Below are positions 7,874-17,482 of a DNA stretch of 64,000 bases, piece after piece. The position numbers and the translations under genes were made by a program. Below the pieces are notes generated by a model. That model made no database searches. It saw only the letters and a program-made list of their open reading frames with translations, and was not told the DNA's origin. Each line of letters opens with the position of its first letter. Position 1 is the stretch's first letter. This DNA comes from CAZDCD01 sp964503885 (GTDB taxonomy: Bacteria; Bacteroidota; Bacteroidia; Bacteroidales; UBA10428): the NCBI GenBank assembly GCA_964503885.1, contig CAZDCD010000010.1, positions 1 through 64,000 of the forward strand, given 5' to 3'.

Positions 7874-8881
7874 TTATTCTTTAATTCCGATAGCCTGGTT
7901 TGCGGTTATTGCAATCAGGTCGACGATATCTGTTACAGAGCACCCTCGTGAAAGATCATTTATGGGAGCTGCCATTCCCTGCAATACCGGCCCGATCGCC
8001 TCGGCATGGGCAAGCCTTTGTACCAGCTTATAGGCAATATTCCCGCTTTCAAGCGACGGAAAGATCAGCACGTTGGCTTTGCCTGCAATACTGCTGCCGG
8101 GTGCTTTTTTCTTTGCTACCGATTCAACGATAGCGGCATCGGCCTGCAGTTCTCCGTCGATCTTTAGCGAACTGTCCGCCTCCCTGGCCAGACGGGTTGC
8201 GGTAACCACCTTGTCGACCATCTCATGACTGGCACTTCCTTTTGTAGAAAAGCTCAACATGGCGATACGCGGTTCAATCCGTGCGATCGAACGTGTTGTT
8301 TTAGCGGTGGATATGGCAATTTCGGCAAGCTCCGGTGCACTGGGATCAGGATGTACGGCACAGTCGGCAAATACCATAAGACCATTTTCACCAAATTCCC
8401 TGTCTTTAAGGAACATCAGGAATGCTCCGGAAACAACGCTTATTCCCGGCAACGTTTTGACAAACTGAAATGCCGGTCGCAGGACATCTCCCGTAGCATT
8501 ATCTGCACCGGCAACTTCACCGTCGGCATCGCCGCTTTTTATCATAACCGTAGAAAAATATAACGGATTATTGAGCAAATTCATTGCATCCTCCAGGGTC
8601 AGCCCTTTCGATTTTCTGATCTCTGCCATCAATCTGCTGTAAGGTTCTCTTTTTTCATCGGTTGCAGGGTTAATCAGCCTGGCTCTGCCGATGTGTTTAA
8701 GCCCTAATGATTTTGCATGTGCCAGGATTTCAGACGGATCACCCAGAAGGATGATGTCTGCCAAACCTTCCTTTACTGCTATATCGGCTGCCTTTAATGT
8801 TCTTTCTTCATGGCTTTCCGGTAAAACGATCCGTTGCCTGTTCTTCCTCGCATTCTCTTTGATCAGTTCAATTAAATTCAT
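7874..8881 (-). CDS. pta: phosphate acetyltransferase (short form)
   Basis: Phosphotransacetylase converts acetyl-CoA and phosphate to acetyl phosphate, the substrate of acetate kinase. At 335 residues it is the short catalytic form without the N-terminal DRTGG/P-loop regulatory domains seen in enteric enzymes. Conserved stretches are IVLPESHEERTLKAA, the ADGEVAGADNATGDVLRP region, SFSTKGSASHEMV, and NVLIFPSLESGNIAYKLVQR. It is the first gene of a five-gene minus-strand operon in which all gaps are 24 bp or less, so one promoter upstream of 8881 probably drives the whole unit. Confidence 0.95.
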   Translation of the reverse strand: MNLIELIKENARKNRQRIVLPESHEERTLKAADIAVKEGLADIILLGDPSEILAHAKSLGLKHIGRARLINPATDEKREPYSRLMAEIRKSKGLTLEDAMNLLNNPLYFSTVMIKSGDADGEVAGADNATGDVLRPAFQFVKTLPGISVVSGAFLMFLKDREFGENGLMVFADCAVHPDPSAPELAEIAISTAKTTRSIARIEPRIAMLSFSTKGSASHEMVDKVVTATRLAREADSSLKIDGELQADAAIVESVAKKKAPGSSIAGKANVLIFPSLESGNIAYKLVQRLAHAEAIGPVLQGMAAPINDLSRGCSVTDIVDLIAITANQAIGIKE

Positions 8882-9193
8882 TGGTTATCAACAAAATAGA
8901 ATTGTTATTTTTTGAACATAAAAATAGGAAAAAAAATGAGCACCGCACTTGCGGAAACCATGATTTATATCATTCATCCGCAATTTGCATGAAAGACCAC
9001 GACCCTGTATTCCTTTACCGGATAACCATACAGACCCGGTGAGTTGGTTCATTCCTACCGCTAATAAAGATACGTTTTAATTCGGAAATATTCAAGCCGG
9101 CCATTCTCATAAACGGTTATTTAAGCAAATAACTTTTTAAACTTTGAGCAGAAATGATAGATTTGCAGGTTACATTCCGGGATCAACAAAAGC
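8882..9193. other. divergent intergenic between pta operon and FAD/Fe-S gene
   Basis: These 312 bp must hold the promoters of both the pta operon (minus) and the oxidoreductase gene (plus). TAGATTTG at 9158-9165 fits the Bacteroidota -7 consensus TAnnTTTG for the plus-strand gene, but no TTTG lies at the proper distance upstream. On the minus strand TATTTTG close to the pta start is one base short of the consensus. No gene or strong hairpin is seen. Confidence 0.4.
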
Positions 9194-12151
9194 ATGGGTG
9201 GAAAGACAAATCCTTTAATGAGCGCGCTGGCAAACCTGCCGGAACTTCTCGAGGGTGACCTGTATCTCGATAATACTTCGCTGTCGGTGTATGCAACCGA
9301 TGCTTCGGCTTACCGTGAAAAACCGCTGGCAGTGGCCAGGCCTAAACACACAAAGGATCTAAAAATTCTCATCGATTTTGCCCGGCAGCACCGCATTTCT
9401 CTTATTCCCCGAACCGCCGGTACATCGCTGGCCGGCCAGGTAGTGGGCAACGGCATCATTGTAGACGTATCCAGGTATTTTACACGCATCATTGAATTGA
9501 ATACCCGGGAACGGCGGGTAAGGCTTGAACCCGGAGTGGTGCTCGATGAACTGAACATGTACCTGAAACCCCACGGCTTGTTTTTCGGGCCCGAAACATC
9601 CACATCAAACCGGTGTATGGTTGGCGGAATGGTCGGGAACAATGCATGCGGGGCTCACTCCCTGATCTACGGAAGCACGCGCGACCACCTCCTGGAGGTG
9701 AAAGCCATGCTTGCGGATGGCAGTGAGGTAGTTTTCGGCGGGCTTACATCGGAGGAATTTTACCGCAAGACTTCCGGCGAGACGCTTGAAAACAAGCTAT
9801 ACAGCCAGATCAGTTCCATCCTTTCTGATCCGGAAAATCAGGACGAAATACGAAACGAATTTCCCGATGCCCGCATTAAAAGACGGAACACCGGATATGC
9901 ACTCGACCTTCTGCTGGAAACAGATCCGTTTACCGGGAACGGCAACCCCTTTAATTTTTGCAAACTCATTGCCGGATCGGAAGGTACGCTCGCATTTATA
10001 ACAGAAATAACCCTGAACCTTGTTCCTCTGCCGCCTGCCTCTAAGGGACTCGTATGCGTGCATTTCAGGTCGCTCGGGGATGCACTGAAAGCCAACCTGA
10101 TCGCACTCAGGCATGATCCGGGTGCCGTTGAGCTAATGGACAAATATATACTGGACTGCACACAGGCGAACATTGAACAGCGAAAGAACAGGTTTTTTAT
10201 CGAAGACGATCCGGCAGCGATCCTTATTATTGAATTTGCACGCGATACTCCTGAGGAGATCAGGGAAATAAGGGATAAGCTGGAGCGTGATATCCTTGCA
10301 GCCGGATACGGGTATCATTTTCCGCTGATCACCGGTGAAGATATCCAAAAAGTATGGGCATTACGAAAAGCGGGACTGGGGGTTCTTTCAAACCTTCCCG
10401 GCGATGCAAAGCCTGTTTCGGTCATTGAGGATACTGCTGTGCATCCGGAAGTGCTTCCTCAATATATCGAAGAATTTAATAGCATACTTAACAGGTATAC
10501 TCTCAGATGTGTGTACCATGCCCACATTGCCACCGGTGAATTGCATCTTCGTCCGGTGCTGAACCTTAAAGATCCGCATGATGTGGTTTTGTTCCGGACT
10601 GTTGCACGCGAGGTGGCAGCGCTCGTAAAGAAATTCAATGGCTCGCTCAGCGGTGAGCACGGTGATGGCAGGCTGCGGGGTGAATTTATACCGGTAATTG
10701 TGGGGGAAAAAAATTACCGGCTGTTCAGGGAGATCAAGCAACTCTGGGATCCCGAAAACATTTTCAATAAGGGGAAGATCACAGGAACTCCCCCGATGGA
10801 TACAAACCTGCGATATCAGCCCGGTAAACCGGTAAGGGAATTCAGTACTTTTTTTGATTACTCATCTACGCAAGGATTCATAAGGCTTGTCGAAATGTGC
10901 AATGGTTCGGGCGATTGCAGGAAATCGGAACTGGCGGGTGGAACCATGTGCCCGAGTTATATGGCAACCCGTGATGAATACACAACCACCCGTGCCCGGG
11001 CCAATATGCTTCGTGAAGTGCTTACACATTCACGTAAGAAAAATCCGTTCGATGATAAAGAACTGTTTGCCATTCTCGATCTTTGCCTTTCCTGTAAAGG
11101 CTGCAAATCGGAGTGCCCGTCGAATGTCGACATGGCCAAGCTGAAAGCCGAATTCCTGCAACATTACTATGATTCGAACAGGATTCCTTTACGCACCAGG
11201 CTCATAGCCCATATTACCGATATAAACAGGATGGCTTCTTTGATCCCGGGAGTTTATAACAAGTTTGTCGGGAACCCCTATCTTTCCGGTGTCCTTAAAA
11301 AGATCATTGGATTTGCACAAAACCGCAGTATTCCTGCGTTGCACAGGCAAACACTGCGAAGGTGGTTAAAATCGAATCTTAATACGCTTAATCGCAGCAT
11401 CAAAGATCCCAAAAACACGGTATGCCTGTTCATCGATGAATTTACCAATTTCAATGATGTTCCTGCTGGTATTGCAACTGTAAGACTGCTTACGCGACTC
11501 GGATTTCCGGTTAAGGTGATCGCTCACGCCGAAAGCGGCAGGACATATTTATCCAAAGGCTTTCTGAGGAAAGCGCGAAAGATAGCCATCCGCAATGTCA
11601 CACTTTTCAGGGACATTATCTCTGAGAAATTGCCGCTGATCGGGATCGAGCCTTCGGCAATCCTGGCATTCAGGGATGAATATCCCGACCTTGTGGGTGA
11701 GGAACTTAGGAATGATGCGGCGGGTTTAAGCAACAATGTTTACATTGTGGATGAATTTCTTTCAGCAGCTTATTCCAGAGGAGAGTTTTCCCGCGACCTG
11801 TTCACTGACACGCCGGCGCATATTAAACTGCACGGGCATTGTCAGCAGAAAGCTGTGGCATCCACAATACCTACGCAAAACATGCTTTCTATACCCCGGA
11901 ACTACAACGTGGAAGAAATAAAATCGGGTTGCTGCGGTATGGCCGGATCATTCGGATACGAGAAAGAACATTACGACCTGTCCATGAAAGTCGGTGATCT
12001 TGTCTTGTTCCCTGAAATAAACAAGATCCCGGAGGACACGATCATTGCTGCTCCGGGTACAAGCTGCCGTCACCAGATCAAGGATGGAACAGGCAGGAGA
12101 GCCTTCCACCCGGTTGAAGTGCTGTTCAATGCCCTTAAAAGGGACGAGTAA
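9194..12151 (+). CDS. FAD-binding and (Fe-S)-binding oxidoreductase, D-lactate dehydrogenase-like
   Basis: This 985-residue fused flavoprotein resembles GlcD/D-lactate dehydrogenase joined to a GlcF-like iron-sulfur subunit (YdiJ type). In order: FAD-binding PCMH domain (RPKHTKDLKILIDFA, then RTAGTSLAGQVVG at about residues 50-90), FAD-linked oxidase C domain (GEHGDGRLRGEF near 490), two cysteine clusters for 4Fe-4S centres (CNGSGDC from 569; CLSCKGCKSEC from 631), and a cysteine-rich C-terminal part (HGHCQQKA, GCCGMAGSFG). It probably oxidises a 2-hydroxy acid such as D-lactate and passes electrons to quinone or another carrier. The exact substrate is not visible. Confidence 0.9.
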   Translation: MGGKTNPLMSALANLPELLEGDLYLDNTSLSVYATDASAYREKPLAVARPKHTKDLKILIDFARQHRISLIPRTAGTSLAGQVVGNGIIVDVSRYFTRIIELNTRERRVRLEPGVVLDELNMYLKPHGLFFGPETSTSNRCMVGGMVGNNACGAHSLIYGSTRDHLLEVKAMLADGSEVVFGGLTSEEFYRKTSGETLENKLYSQISSILSDPENQDEIRNEFPDARIKRRNTGYALDLLLETDPFTGNGNPFNFCKLIAGSEGTLAFITEITLNLVPLPPASKGLVCVHFRSLGDALKANLIALRHDPGAVELMDKYILDCTQANIEQRKNRFFIEDDPAAILIIEFARDTPEEIREIRDKLERDILAAGYGYHFPLITGEDIQKVWALRKAGLGVLSNLPGDAKPVSVIEDTAVHPEVLPQYIEEFNSILNRYTLRCVYHAHIATGELHLRPVLNLKDPHDVVLFRTVAREVAALVKKFNGSLSGEHGDGRLRGEFIPVIVGEKNYRLFREIKQLWDPENIFNKGKITGTPPMDTNLRYQPGKPVREFSTFFDYSSTQGFIRLVEMCNGSGDCRKSELAGGTMCPSYMATRDEYTTTRARANMLREVLTHSRKKNPFDDKELFAILDLCLSCKGCKSECPSNVDMAKLKAEFLQHYYDSNRIPLRTRLIAHITDINRMASLIPGVYNKFVGNPYLSGVLKKIIGFAQNRSIPALHRQTLRRWLKSNLNTLNRSIKDPKNTVCLFIDEFTNFNDVPAGIATVRLLTRLGFPVKVIAHAESGRTYLSKGFLRKARKIAIRNVTLFRDIISEKLPLIGIEPSAILAFRDEYPDLVGEELRNDAAGLSNNVYIVDEFLSAAYSRGEFSRDLFTDTPAHIKLHGHCQQKAVASTIPTQNMLSIPRNYNVEEIKSGCCGMAGSFGYEKEHYDLSMKVGDLVLFPEINKIPEDTIIAAPGTSCRHQIKDGTGRRAFHPVEVLFNALKRDE

Positions 12152-12519
12152 GGATCTTTTTCCAGCGGGTTGATCAAAACCTATCTTTAAAAACTAATCA
12201 ATTCATCATCCGAAAATCCACTTTAGTCAAAACCGAAAGATTTCTGAATTTCATTCGGGCTGTACATCCCGATCCCTGAACCCTAAGCCAGTACTTGTTT
12301 ACAGAGAATAGAGCATATAGGTGATATTGATAATTCCCTGCAATTGCCTGCCTGAATATTTGTAACAATCCGGCCTTTTTCCATGTAGAATCTTTAAATA
12401 ACTGTGCACAAACTTAATTATCAAAACCAGTAACACACTTAATCCAAAGCAGCCAACCCATTGACCGGGGTCAGTGGCCGGTTCGTGAACCCGGGCATTC
12501 ACCGCGATTAAGGATAAGG
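12152..12519. other. intergenic, no feature recognised
   Basis: These 368 bp follow the oxidoreductase. There is a short minus-strand open frame (12299-12502) without recognisable start signals or similarity. The last bases before 12520 are purine-rich (AAGGATAAGG) and could serve as ribosome binding site for the next gene. Confidence 0.4.
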
Positions 12520-15500
12520 ATGGTTGCTAAAAACCTAAACATTATGATCAGGTCTGTATTTCTTTTCATAGGACTAACGATTATAATCAACTTACAGGGG
12601 CAGCAGATATACAAAACATTTCAGGACGCCGGTATGGTCATCGGCCAGCCGGACTTTAAATCGAACTTAAATTCATACAACGATTTTGTTACACACGGGC
12701 CCGCAGCCAGTGCGATCAGCTCAAAAGGCATGCTTGCAGTGGCGGAACAGACCGGCGGTTCTATAAAGATATGGTATACACTTCCGCAAACCAGCGGTCA
12801 GCCGGCAGATGTTGAGGTCGGAAATCCCGACTTTTTCACCGTCAATCCCGGTCCTTCCGCTTCCTATTCAAGCAGCTTTGACGGTGTGGCATGGAGCCCC
12901 GACGGCAACCGGCTTATTGCCTCGTGTGCCAACCAGAACCGGGTGCTTATCTGGAATTCGATCCCGTCAAGGGACGGGCAGCCGGCAGATATAGTGCTTG
13001 GCCAGCCCAACTTTACTTCAACTGTACCAGGAACAACGCAAAATACCCTTAATGCCCCTTGCGGGGTTATGGTTACCCCTTCGGGTAAACTGCTGGTTGC
13101 CGAGTATTACAACAACCGTGTATTGATCTGGAATAGCCTGCCTATGCAGAACAGGGCCCTTCCCGATGTGGTGATCGGACAACCCACATTCAACAACAAC
13201 AGACCAGGTGTGACGGCAGAGAAATTGTTCCTTCCCCGGGGAATTGCCCTGACGACTGACGGAAGGCTCCTGGTTGCAAGCGCTTCTGCAAACCATGTTT
13301 TTGTCTACGATTCCATCCCCGAAACTAAAAATGAATCTGCCACTGTGGTGATCGGACATACCGACTTTGGGACCGGTACTTCCGGCATCTCAGACTCAAG
13401 CATGTATATACCGTACTCACCTGAGGTTGATCCCTGGGGTACACTGATGATCGCAGAAAACGGCAATAACCGTGTGCTGGTGTATGATTCCGTTCCCAAA
13501 ACCCATGGCGCCCATGCAAATGTGGTATTGGGGCAGAAAGATTTCATCACCAATACGAATTTTGCTCCCTCCGGGACCCCCCAGAGCAATAATTTCAGCA
13601 GAACGGGAGATATATCTTTCGACATGAACGGAAGGGCATTCATATGCGGCCGGGATATGAACCGGGTTATGGTGTTCGGCCAACTGCCGACGACCTATGC
13701 CGACTTATCGGTATCAATTACAGGTTCAGGCAACACCCTATGCGAGATGAGCAATGTGGTAAACAGGATCATAGTCCGCAATGCCGGACCGGATATAGCA
13801 AATAATGTTGTGGCAACAGCTGCCTTTCCTTCAGGATTTATTTTTGAAAAAAGCAATACCCAGGTGGGAACTTACAACCGGAAATCGGGTTACTGGAATA
13901 TCCCGTCAATAGCGCCGGGCGACAGTGCGGTGTTGCTTGTAGACGGATTTGTGGATACAAATACAGCAGGGACCAAGATAACTTCTTTTGCCAGCATTGC
14001 CGGCTCATCTGCCTGCGACAGAAACATGAGGGACAACGGCGCCAGCGATACTGTTACCATTAAAGCGGGAACCATACCTCAAAATCCGACTGTACATGAT
14101 ACGGTAACCTGTTCAGGAAGCAGTGCGCTTTTGAAAGCCGAAAGCATAGACCAGGTGCAATGGTTTACATATATTGATGATGTGAATCCTGTAGCAACAG
14201 GCCTGACGTATGAGACCGATTTGCTAACAGAAAAAACGGTGTTCTATGCCGGATCGTTTGGCACCTGTCCTGGCAATACCAGGGTAGGGGTGCAGGTGGA
14301 TGTGCTCCGGTCGTATTCAGCCATCGAAACAGTTTATGTTTGCAGCGGAGACGGATATACATTTCCCGACGGTACGGCAATTGTAAATATCACCATCCCT
14401 GTTTCGCATACAAGTCACTTTACCTCAGTCAACGGCTGTGATAGCATAATAATAACCGATGTACTGGTAAATCCTGTGTATTCCCTGAACGAAAACAGGG
14501 TCGTATGCAGCGGGGAAAGCTATACCTTCCCCGACGGTACAACGCAAACGAATATTACATACACCCTGATACATACCAGCCACCTGTACACTGTAACCGG
14601 CTGCGACAGCATAATTGTAACTACAGTACATGTGAACCCGGTTTATTCGTTATCAGAATCTGTGACAGTATGCAGCGGCGAGAATTATACCTATCCCGAC
14701 GGGACAACTGAATGCAACATCACCGCATCCACAGCGCATACAAGCTATCTGAATTCTGCCTATGGCTGCGACAGCACTATCAATACAACGGTACACGTAA
14801 ACCCGGCATACAGCCTGGCCGAATCGGTTATGCTATGCAGTGGTGAAGGGTATATATTCCCTGACGGAACAACCGAAACATCTATAGAATCGCCGGTTGT
14901 ACACACCAGTCACCTTTTCACAGTGAACGGGTGTGACAGCATAATTATTACCACGATAACTATTAATCCCGTTTACCACCTCAGTCAAACCGTTAGTATC
15001 TGCCCCGGGGAAGATTATACATTTCCGGATGGTACCACTGAAGCATCTATAGAATCACCGGTTGAACACACAAGCAACCTTTTCACAGTGAACGGGTGCG
15101 ACAGCATAATTATTACAACAGTGACCCTTAATCCCGTTTACCACCTCGACCAGACCGTTACGGTCTGCAGCGGGGAAGGGTATACTTTTCCCGATGGGAC
15201 CATACTCAATGGAATTACGTCATCTGTAGACCATGTGAGCAATTTAACGACTATTACCGGTTGCGACAGTATTATCACGACATTTGTTAACGTGAACAAT
15301 GTTAATGCAACGATATCGCAGGAGAGCCAGGTGCTCACCGCATCGCCGGCCGGAGTAGCTTACCAGTGGATAAGCTGCATTGGTGCAGGTTCGATGCTTC
15401 CGGGTGAAACCAATCAGGAATATACACCTCTGACAGGTGGCAGCTATGCGGTGATTGTAAATGATAATGGCTGTGCCGACACTTCGGAATGTGTTGAGGT

Positions 15501-15682
15501 GCTTATCTCATCGCTTGAGAAAGATCCTGCAGGAAACAGGGTGCTTGTATATCCGAATCCGTTCAGAAACCATATTTCACTGGAAGTTCCGCAATCGTAT
15601 GAATCGGTTTATGTTACAATTCTGAACGCAAACGGACAGGCTGTTTTCAGCAACGTTTTTACAGACCTTTCCGGTACGGTTA
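12520..15682 (+). CDS. secreted NHL-like/repeat protein with T9SS sorting domain, 3' end lost in gap
   Basis: At least 1054 residues are visible before a run of N. The N-terminus has a signal peptide (start ATG 12520, or ATG 12544 giving MIRSVFLFIGL). Residues about 40-400 contain five or six propeller-like units with the recurrent pattern NRVLIWNS/NRVLVYDS and VVIGQPxF, as in NHL-type beta-propellers. Then comes a DUF11-like segment (ADLSVSITGSGNTLC..), six 55-residue CSGExYTFPDGT repeats, and the beginning of a type A sorting domain (VLVYPNPFRNHISLEV). It should be exported by T9SS to the cell surface or medium. The C-terminal end lies in the gap; any open frame running on past it is artificial. 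Confidence 0.88.
14341..15330 (+). repeat. six tandem 165-bp coding repeats
   Basis: Copies begin with TGC at 14341, 14506, 14671, 14836, 15001 and 15166, an exact 165-bp (55-codon) period. Each encodes C-x-G-x-x-Y-x-(F/Y)-P-D-G-T, then a HxSxL segment, then GCDS followed by a beta-strand and NPxY. Two cysteines per repeat are invariant and could form an intra-repeat disulfide. Copies four and five are the most alike. The last copy degenerates after GCDS. Confidence 0.9.
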
Positions 15683-15782
15683 NNNNNNNNNNNNNNNNNN
15701 NNNNNNNNNNNNNNNNNNNNNNNNNNNNNNNNNNNNNNNNNNNNNNNNNNNNNNNNNNNNNNNNNNNNNNNNNNNNNNNNNN
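15683..15782. other. assembly gap (100 N)
   Basis: Exactly 100 N bases, the conventional placeholder for a gap of unknown length. It truncates the 3' ends of two converging genes, so this window is part of a scaffold and the true distance is unknown. Confidence 0.98.
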
Positions 15783-16209
15783 TGATCGTAAGCCAGTTGA
15801 TATACCTGCCTTCAACCGATCCCCTGCCTTCCTTCACATTTTTCCATCCGTTTTCGTTGATGACGGCGGTTTCAAGGCTTTCAGCCAGCAATTCCGACAT
15901 GATCTCATTCGTGAATGCTTCCATTCCGCAATCGGTATGGTGGATGACAAACCATTGATCGGTGCCCAGCAATTTATGACTGATCACCAGCGAACGGATG
16001 GCATCATCGCTGGCCCTTCCTCCCGCATTCCTGATCACATGCGCCTCACCTTCGGTCAGGCCTGTAAATTTTGCCGTATCAAGGCGCGCATCCATACAGG
16101 TTAATATGGCGGTTTTTTTCGATGGGGGCATAGGAAGGCGGCTTTTGCTGTCAAAATGCTGCACATACTGGTTGTTCTTTTCCAGGATCTCATTTTTAAT
16201 TATACTCAT
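15783..16209 (-). CDS. beta-carbonic anhydrase-like protein, 3' end lost in gap
   Basis: 142 residues are visible from ATG 16209. The zinc-site pattern of beta-class carbonic anhydrases is complete: CMDARLD (C38, with the Asp-Arg dyad D40-R42) and HHTDCGM (H91, C94). The segment VIRNAGGRASDDAIRSL is also typical. Such enzymes interconvert CO2 and bicarbonate. The family is about 180-200 residues, so roughly 50 residues are missing in the N-run. The leader contains a strong hairpin (16243-16267). Proteins of this subgroup are not all proven to be active carbonic anhydrases. Confidence 0.88.
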
Positions 16210-16545
16210 AATACATAGGTTTTAAAGTGATTAAGAACAAAAAACCCTTCTGCACTGCAGAAGGGTTCGTATGATTAATTCAATGGTATTCCTGCCTGTA
16301 CTGCTAGTCATTGCGATCAGATCTGTAGTTTATACAACAGGAAGCGTTGTATATAAAGAGTATCATAGCAGTGGCTGGATAGTTCATAACCCAAAATTTC
16401 AGGTAAAACTAATGAATTAATTTTATTTAGAATAATTAAAAATAAACAATTTTATATTTTACCAAAAATACAGGCAAAATTTTTTATGAAGTGCTTTGAT
16501 GAATGCGTTGCATGCTTTGAACAATGAATGAAAGGCTAAAATATC
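16210..16545. other. intergenic between carbonic anhydrase and XRE gene
   Basis: These 336 bp contain the terminator at 16236-16267 and otherwise only AT-rich sequence with A-runs around 16430-16480. No gene is supported. Confidence 0.5.
16236..16267 (-). terminator. Rho-independent terminator upstream of the carbonic anhydrase gene
   Basis: AACCCTTCTGCA (16243-16254) and TGCAGAAGGGTT (16256-16267) form a long perfect stem. On the minus strand it is followed by TTTTTTGTTCTT. It could end the transcript of the XRE gene at 16546-17040, or act as an attenuator in the leader of the carbonic anhydrase gene, whose start lies only about 27 bp further. Confidence 0.7.
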
Positions 16546-17040
16546 TCAGGTATCATTATTTGCCTTCCCATCGACGGAATCCAGCCGTTTATGCAGGACA
16601 GCATTTTCTTGCTGCAGCGAAGATACCATGACAAAAAGGTGGTCCCGGTTCGCTGTATTTTGGCTGATTGTGTTTTTCATTGTTTCAATGCTGTCCTGCA
16701 GCGCCTTGATGGTAATGTCTTTCTGGTTGCACAATTCACAGGACTGCAATCTGTGATATACCGGATCTGTTTCACGTACCCCTCTAATGAAGATATCTCC
16801 TGACTCACCATCAGCAACATATGAATCACCTGAATCCATTGTCATATTTCTTGACAAAAGACTATCGATACTTATAGTAAAGATCGATGCAATACGGATC
16901 AGGTGGGTGTAATCGGGAGTTGAAAAGCCGCTTTCATAATTGGTGACTGTTGTCCTGCTCAAACCCAGCATGGCTGCCAGCTTTTCCTGGCTTATTCCTG
17001 ATTTTTTCCGGAGGTATTTGATATTTTTTGCAAAAAACAT
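16546..17040 (-). CDS. XRE-family transcriptional regulator with C-terminal coiled coil
   Basis: This is a 164-residue protein. Residues 1-63 form a Cro/CI-type helix-turn-helix (KNIKYLRKKSGISQEKLAAMLGLSRTTVTNYESG). A linker follows with a CxxC pair (CELCNQ), then a heptad-patterned helix (ITIKALQDSIETMKNTI.., VSSLQQENAVLHKRL) likely to be a dimerising coiled coil. No peptidase or sensory domain is present. An inverted-repeat region directly upstream (17046-17103) suggests autoregulation and control of the divergent small gene at 17151. Its physiological signal is unknown. Confidence 0.85.
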   Translation of the reverse strand: MFFAKNIKYLRKKSGISQEKLAAMLGLSRTTVTNYESGFSTPDYTHLIRIASIFTISIDSLLSRNMTMDSGDSYVADGESGDIFIRGVRETDPVYHRLQSCELCNQKDITIKALQDSIETMKNTISQNTANRDHLFVMVSSLQQENAVLHKRLDSVDGKANNDT

Positions 17041-17045
17041 AAAAA

Positions 17046-17103
17046 GTCAAATTAAATGACTAAATTAGTACCATAATCTTGACTAAGGTACAATTAATTT
17101 GAC
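17046..17103. promoter_or_regulatory. candidate operator for the XRE regulator
   Basis: GTCAAATTAA (17046-17055) and TTAATTTGAC (17094-17103) are perfect 10-bp inverted copies 38 bp apart. Between them AGTCA..TGACT forms a smaller palindrome and TGACTAA occurs twice (17057, 17080). The region covers the expected promoters of both divergent genes. No footprint evidence; inference from position and symmetry. Confidence 0.45.
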
Positions 17104-17150
17104 AAATTTCCAAGAAAAGGCAAAGGATTAAATGCACTTTATCCATTGAT

Positions 17151-17447
17151 ATGGGCAGGAAAGAATTGATCCTGATTCTTATTCGTGAAGAACTCAGGAA
17201 CAGGCGCTTCGTAATTTCATTTGAAGAAATGGGATTTGACTGTTCGGTTTACGCCCTGAATATCAGTCATGTTATATTGGATCTTGCAGGTTTTACGGAA
17301 CGAACTGAGGAGCTGTATGAATGGTATTTCAACCAGGCTGACACTGCCCTGAAAGAGATGACATTCTGGAATCTGCCGGAGATGCTGGATAAATGGCCGG
17401 CTATTATTTATCATAAGCTGAAGGAAAGAAAGAGAGGCAAAAAATAA
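17151..17447 (+). CDS. hypothetical protein, 98 aa
   Basis: This small protein is not recognised. It starts at ATG 17151 (MGRKELILILIREEL) and is mostly helical by appearance, with an aromatic and acidic middle part (ELYEWYFNQADTALKEMTFWNLPEMLDKWPAII) and a lysine/arginine-rich tail (KERKRGKK). No signal peptide or membrane helix. It lies divergently from the XRE gene across a candidate operator and converges with a second XRE gene, so it may be the controlled partner in a small regulatory cassette. Confidence 0.6.
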   Translation: MGRKELILILIREELRNRRFVISFEEMGFDCSVYALNISHVILDLAGFTERTEELYEWYFNQADTALKEMTFWNLPEMLDKWPAIIYHKLKERKRGKK

Positions 17448-17482
17448 TAAAATGGTGTGAAATACCGCCGTAATGGGTGGAA

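Noticed and set aside
12299..12502. 67-codon minus-strand frame between two genes
   Set aside because: No start signal or family resemblance; composition does not look like neighbouring genes.
14341..15330. Regular repeats as a CRISPR array
   Set aside because: The 165-bp period is an exact multiple of three, units are all conserved without spacers, and they lie in frame inside a secreted protein gene.
12520..16104. Continuous open frame of 1194 codons crossing the N-run
   Set aside because: The frame passes through 100 unknown bases; the part after 15782 is antisense to the carbonic anhydrase gene and has no coding character.
15577..16209. Carbonic anhydrase frame extended through the N-run to 15577
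   Set aside because: The sequence left of the gap is the plus-strand T9SS sorting domain; the extension is an artefact of translating N.
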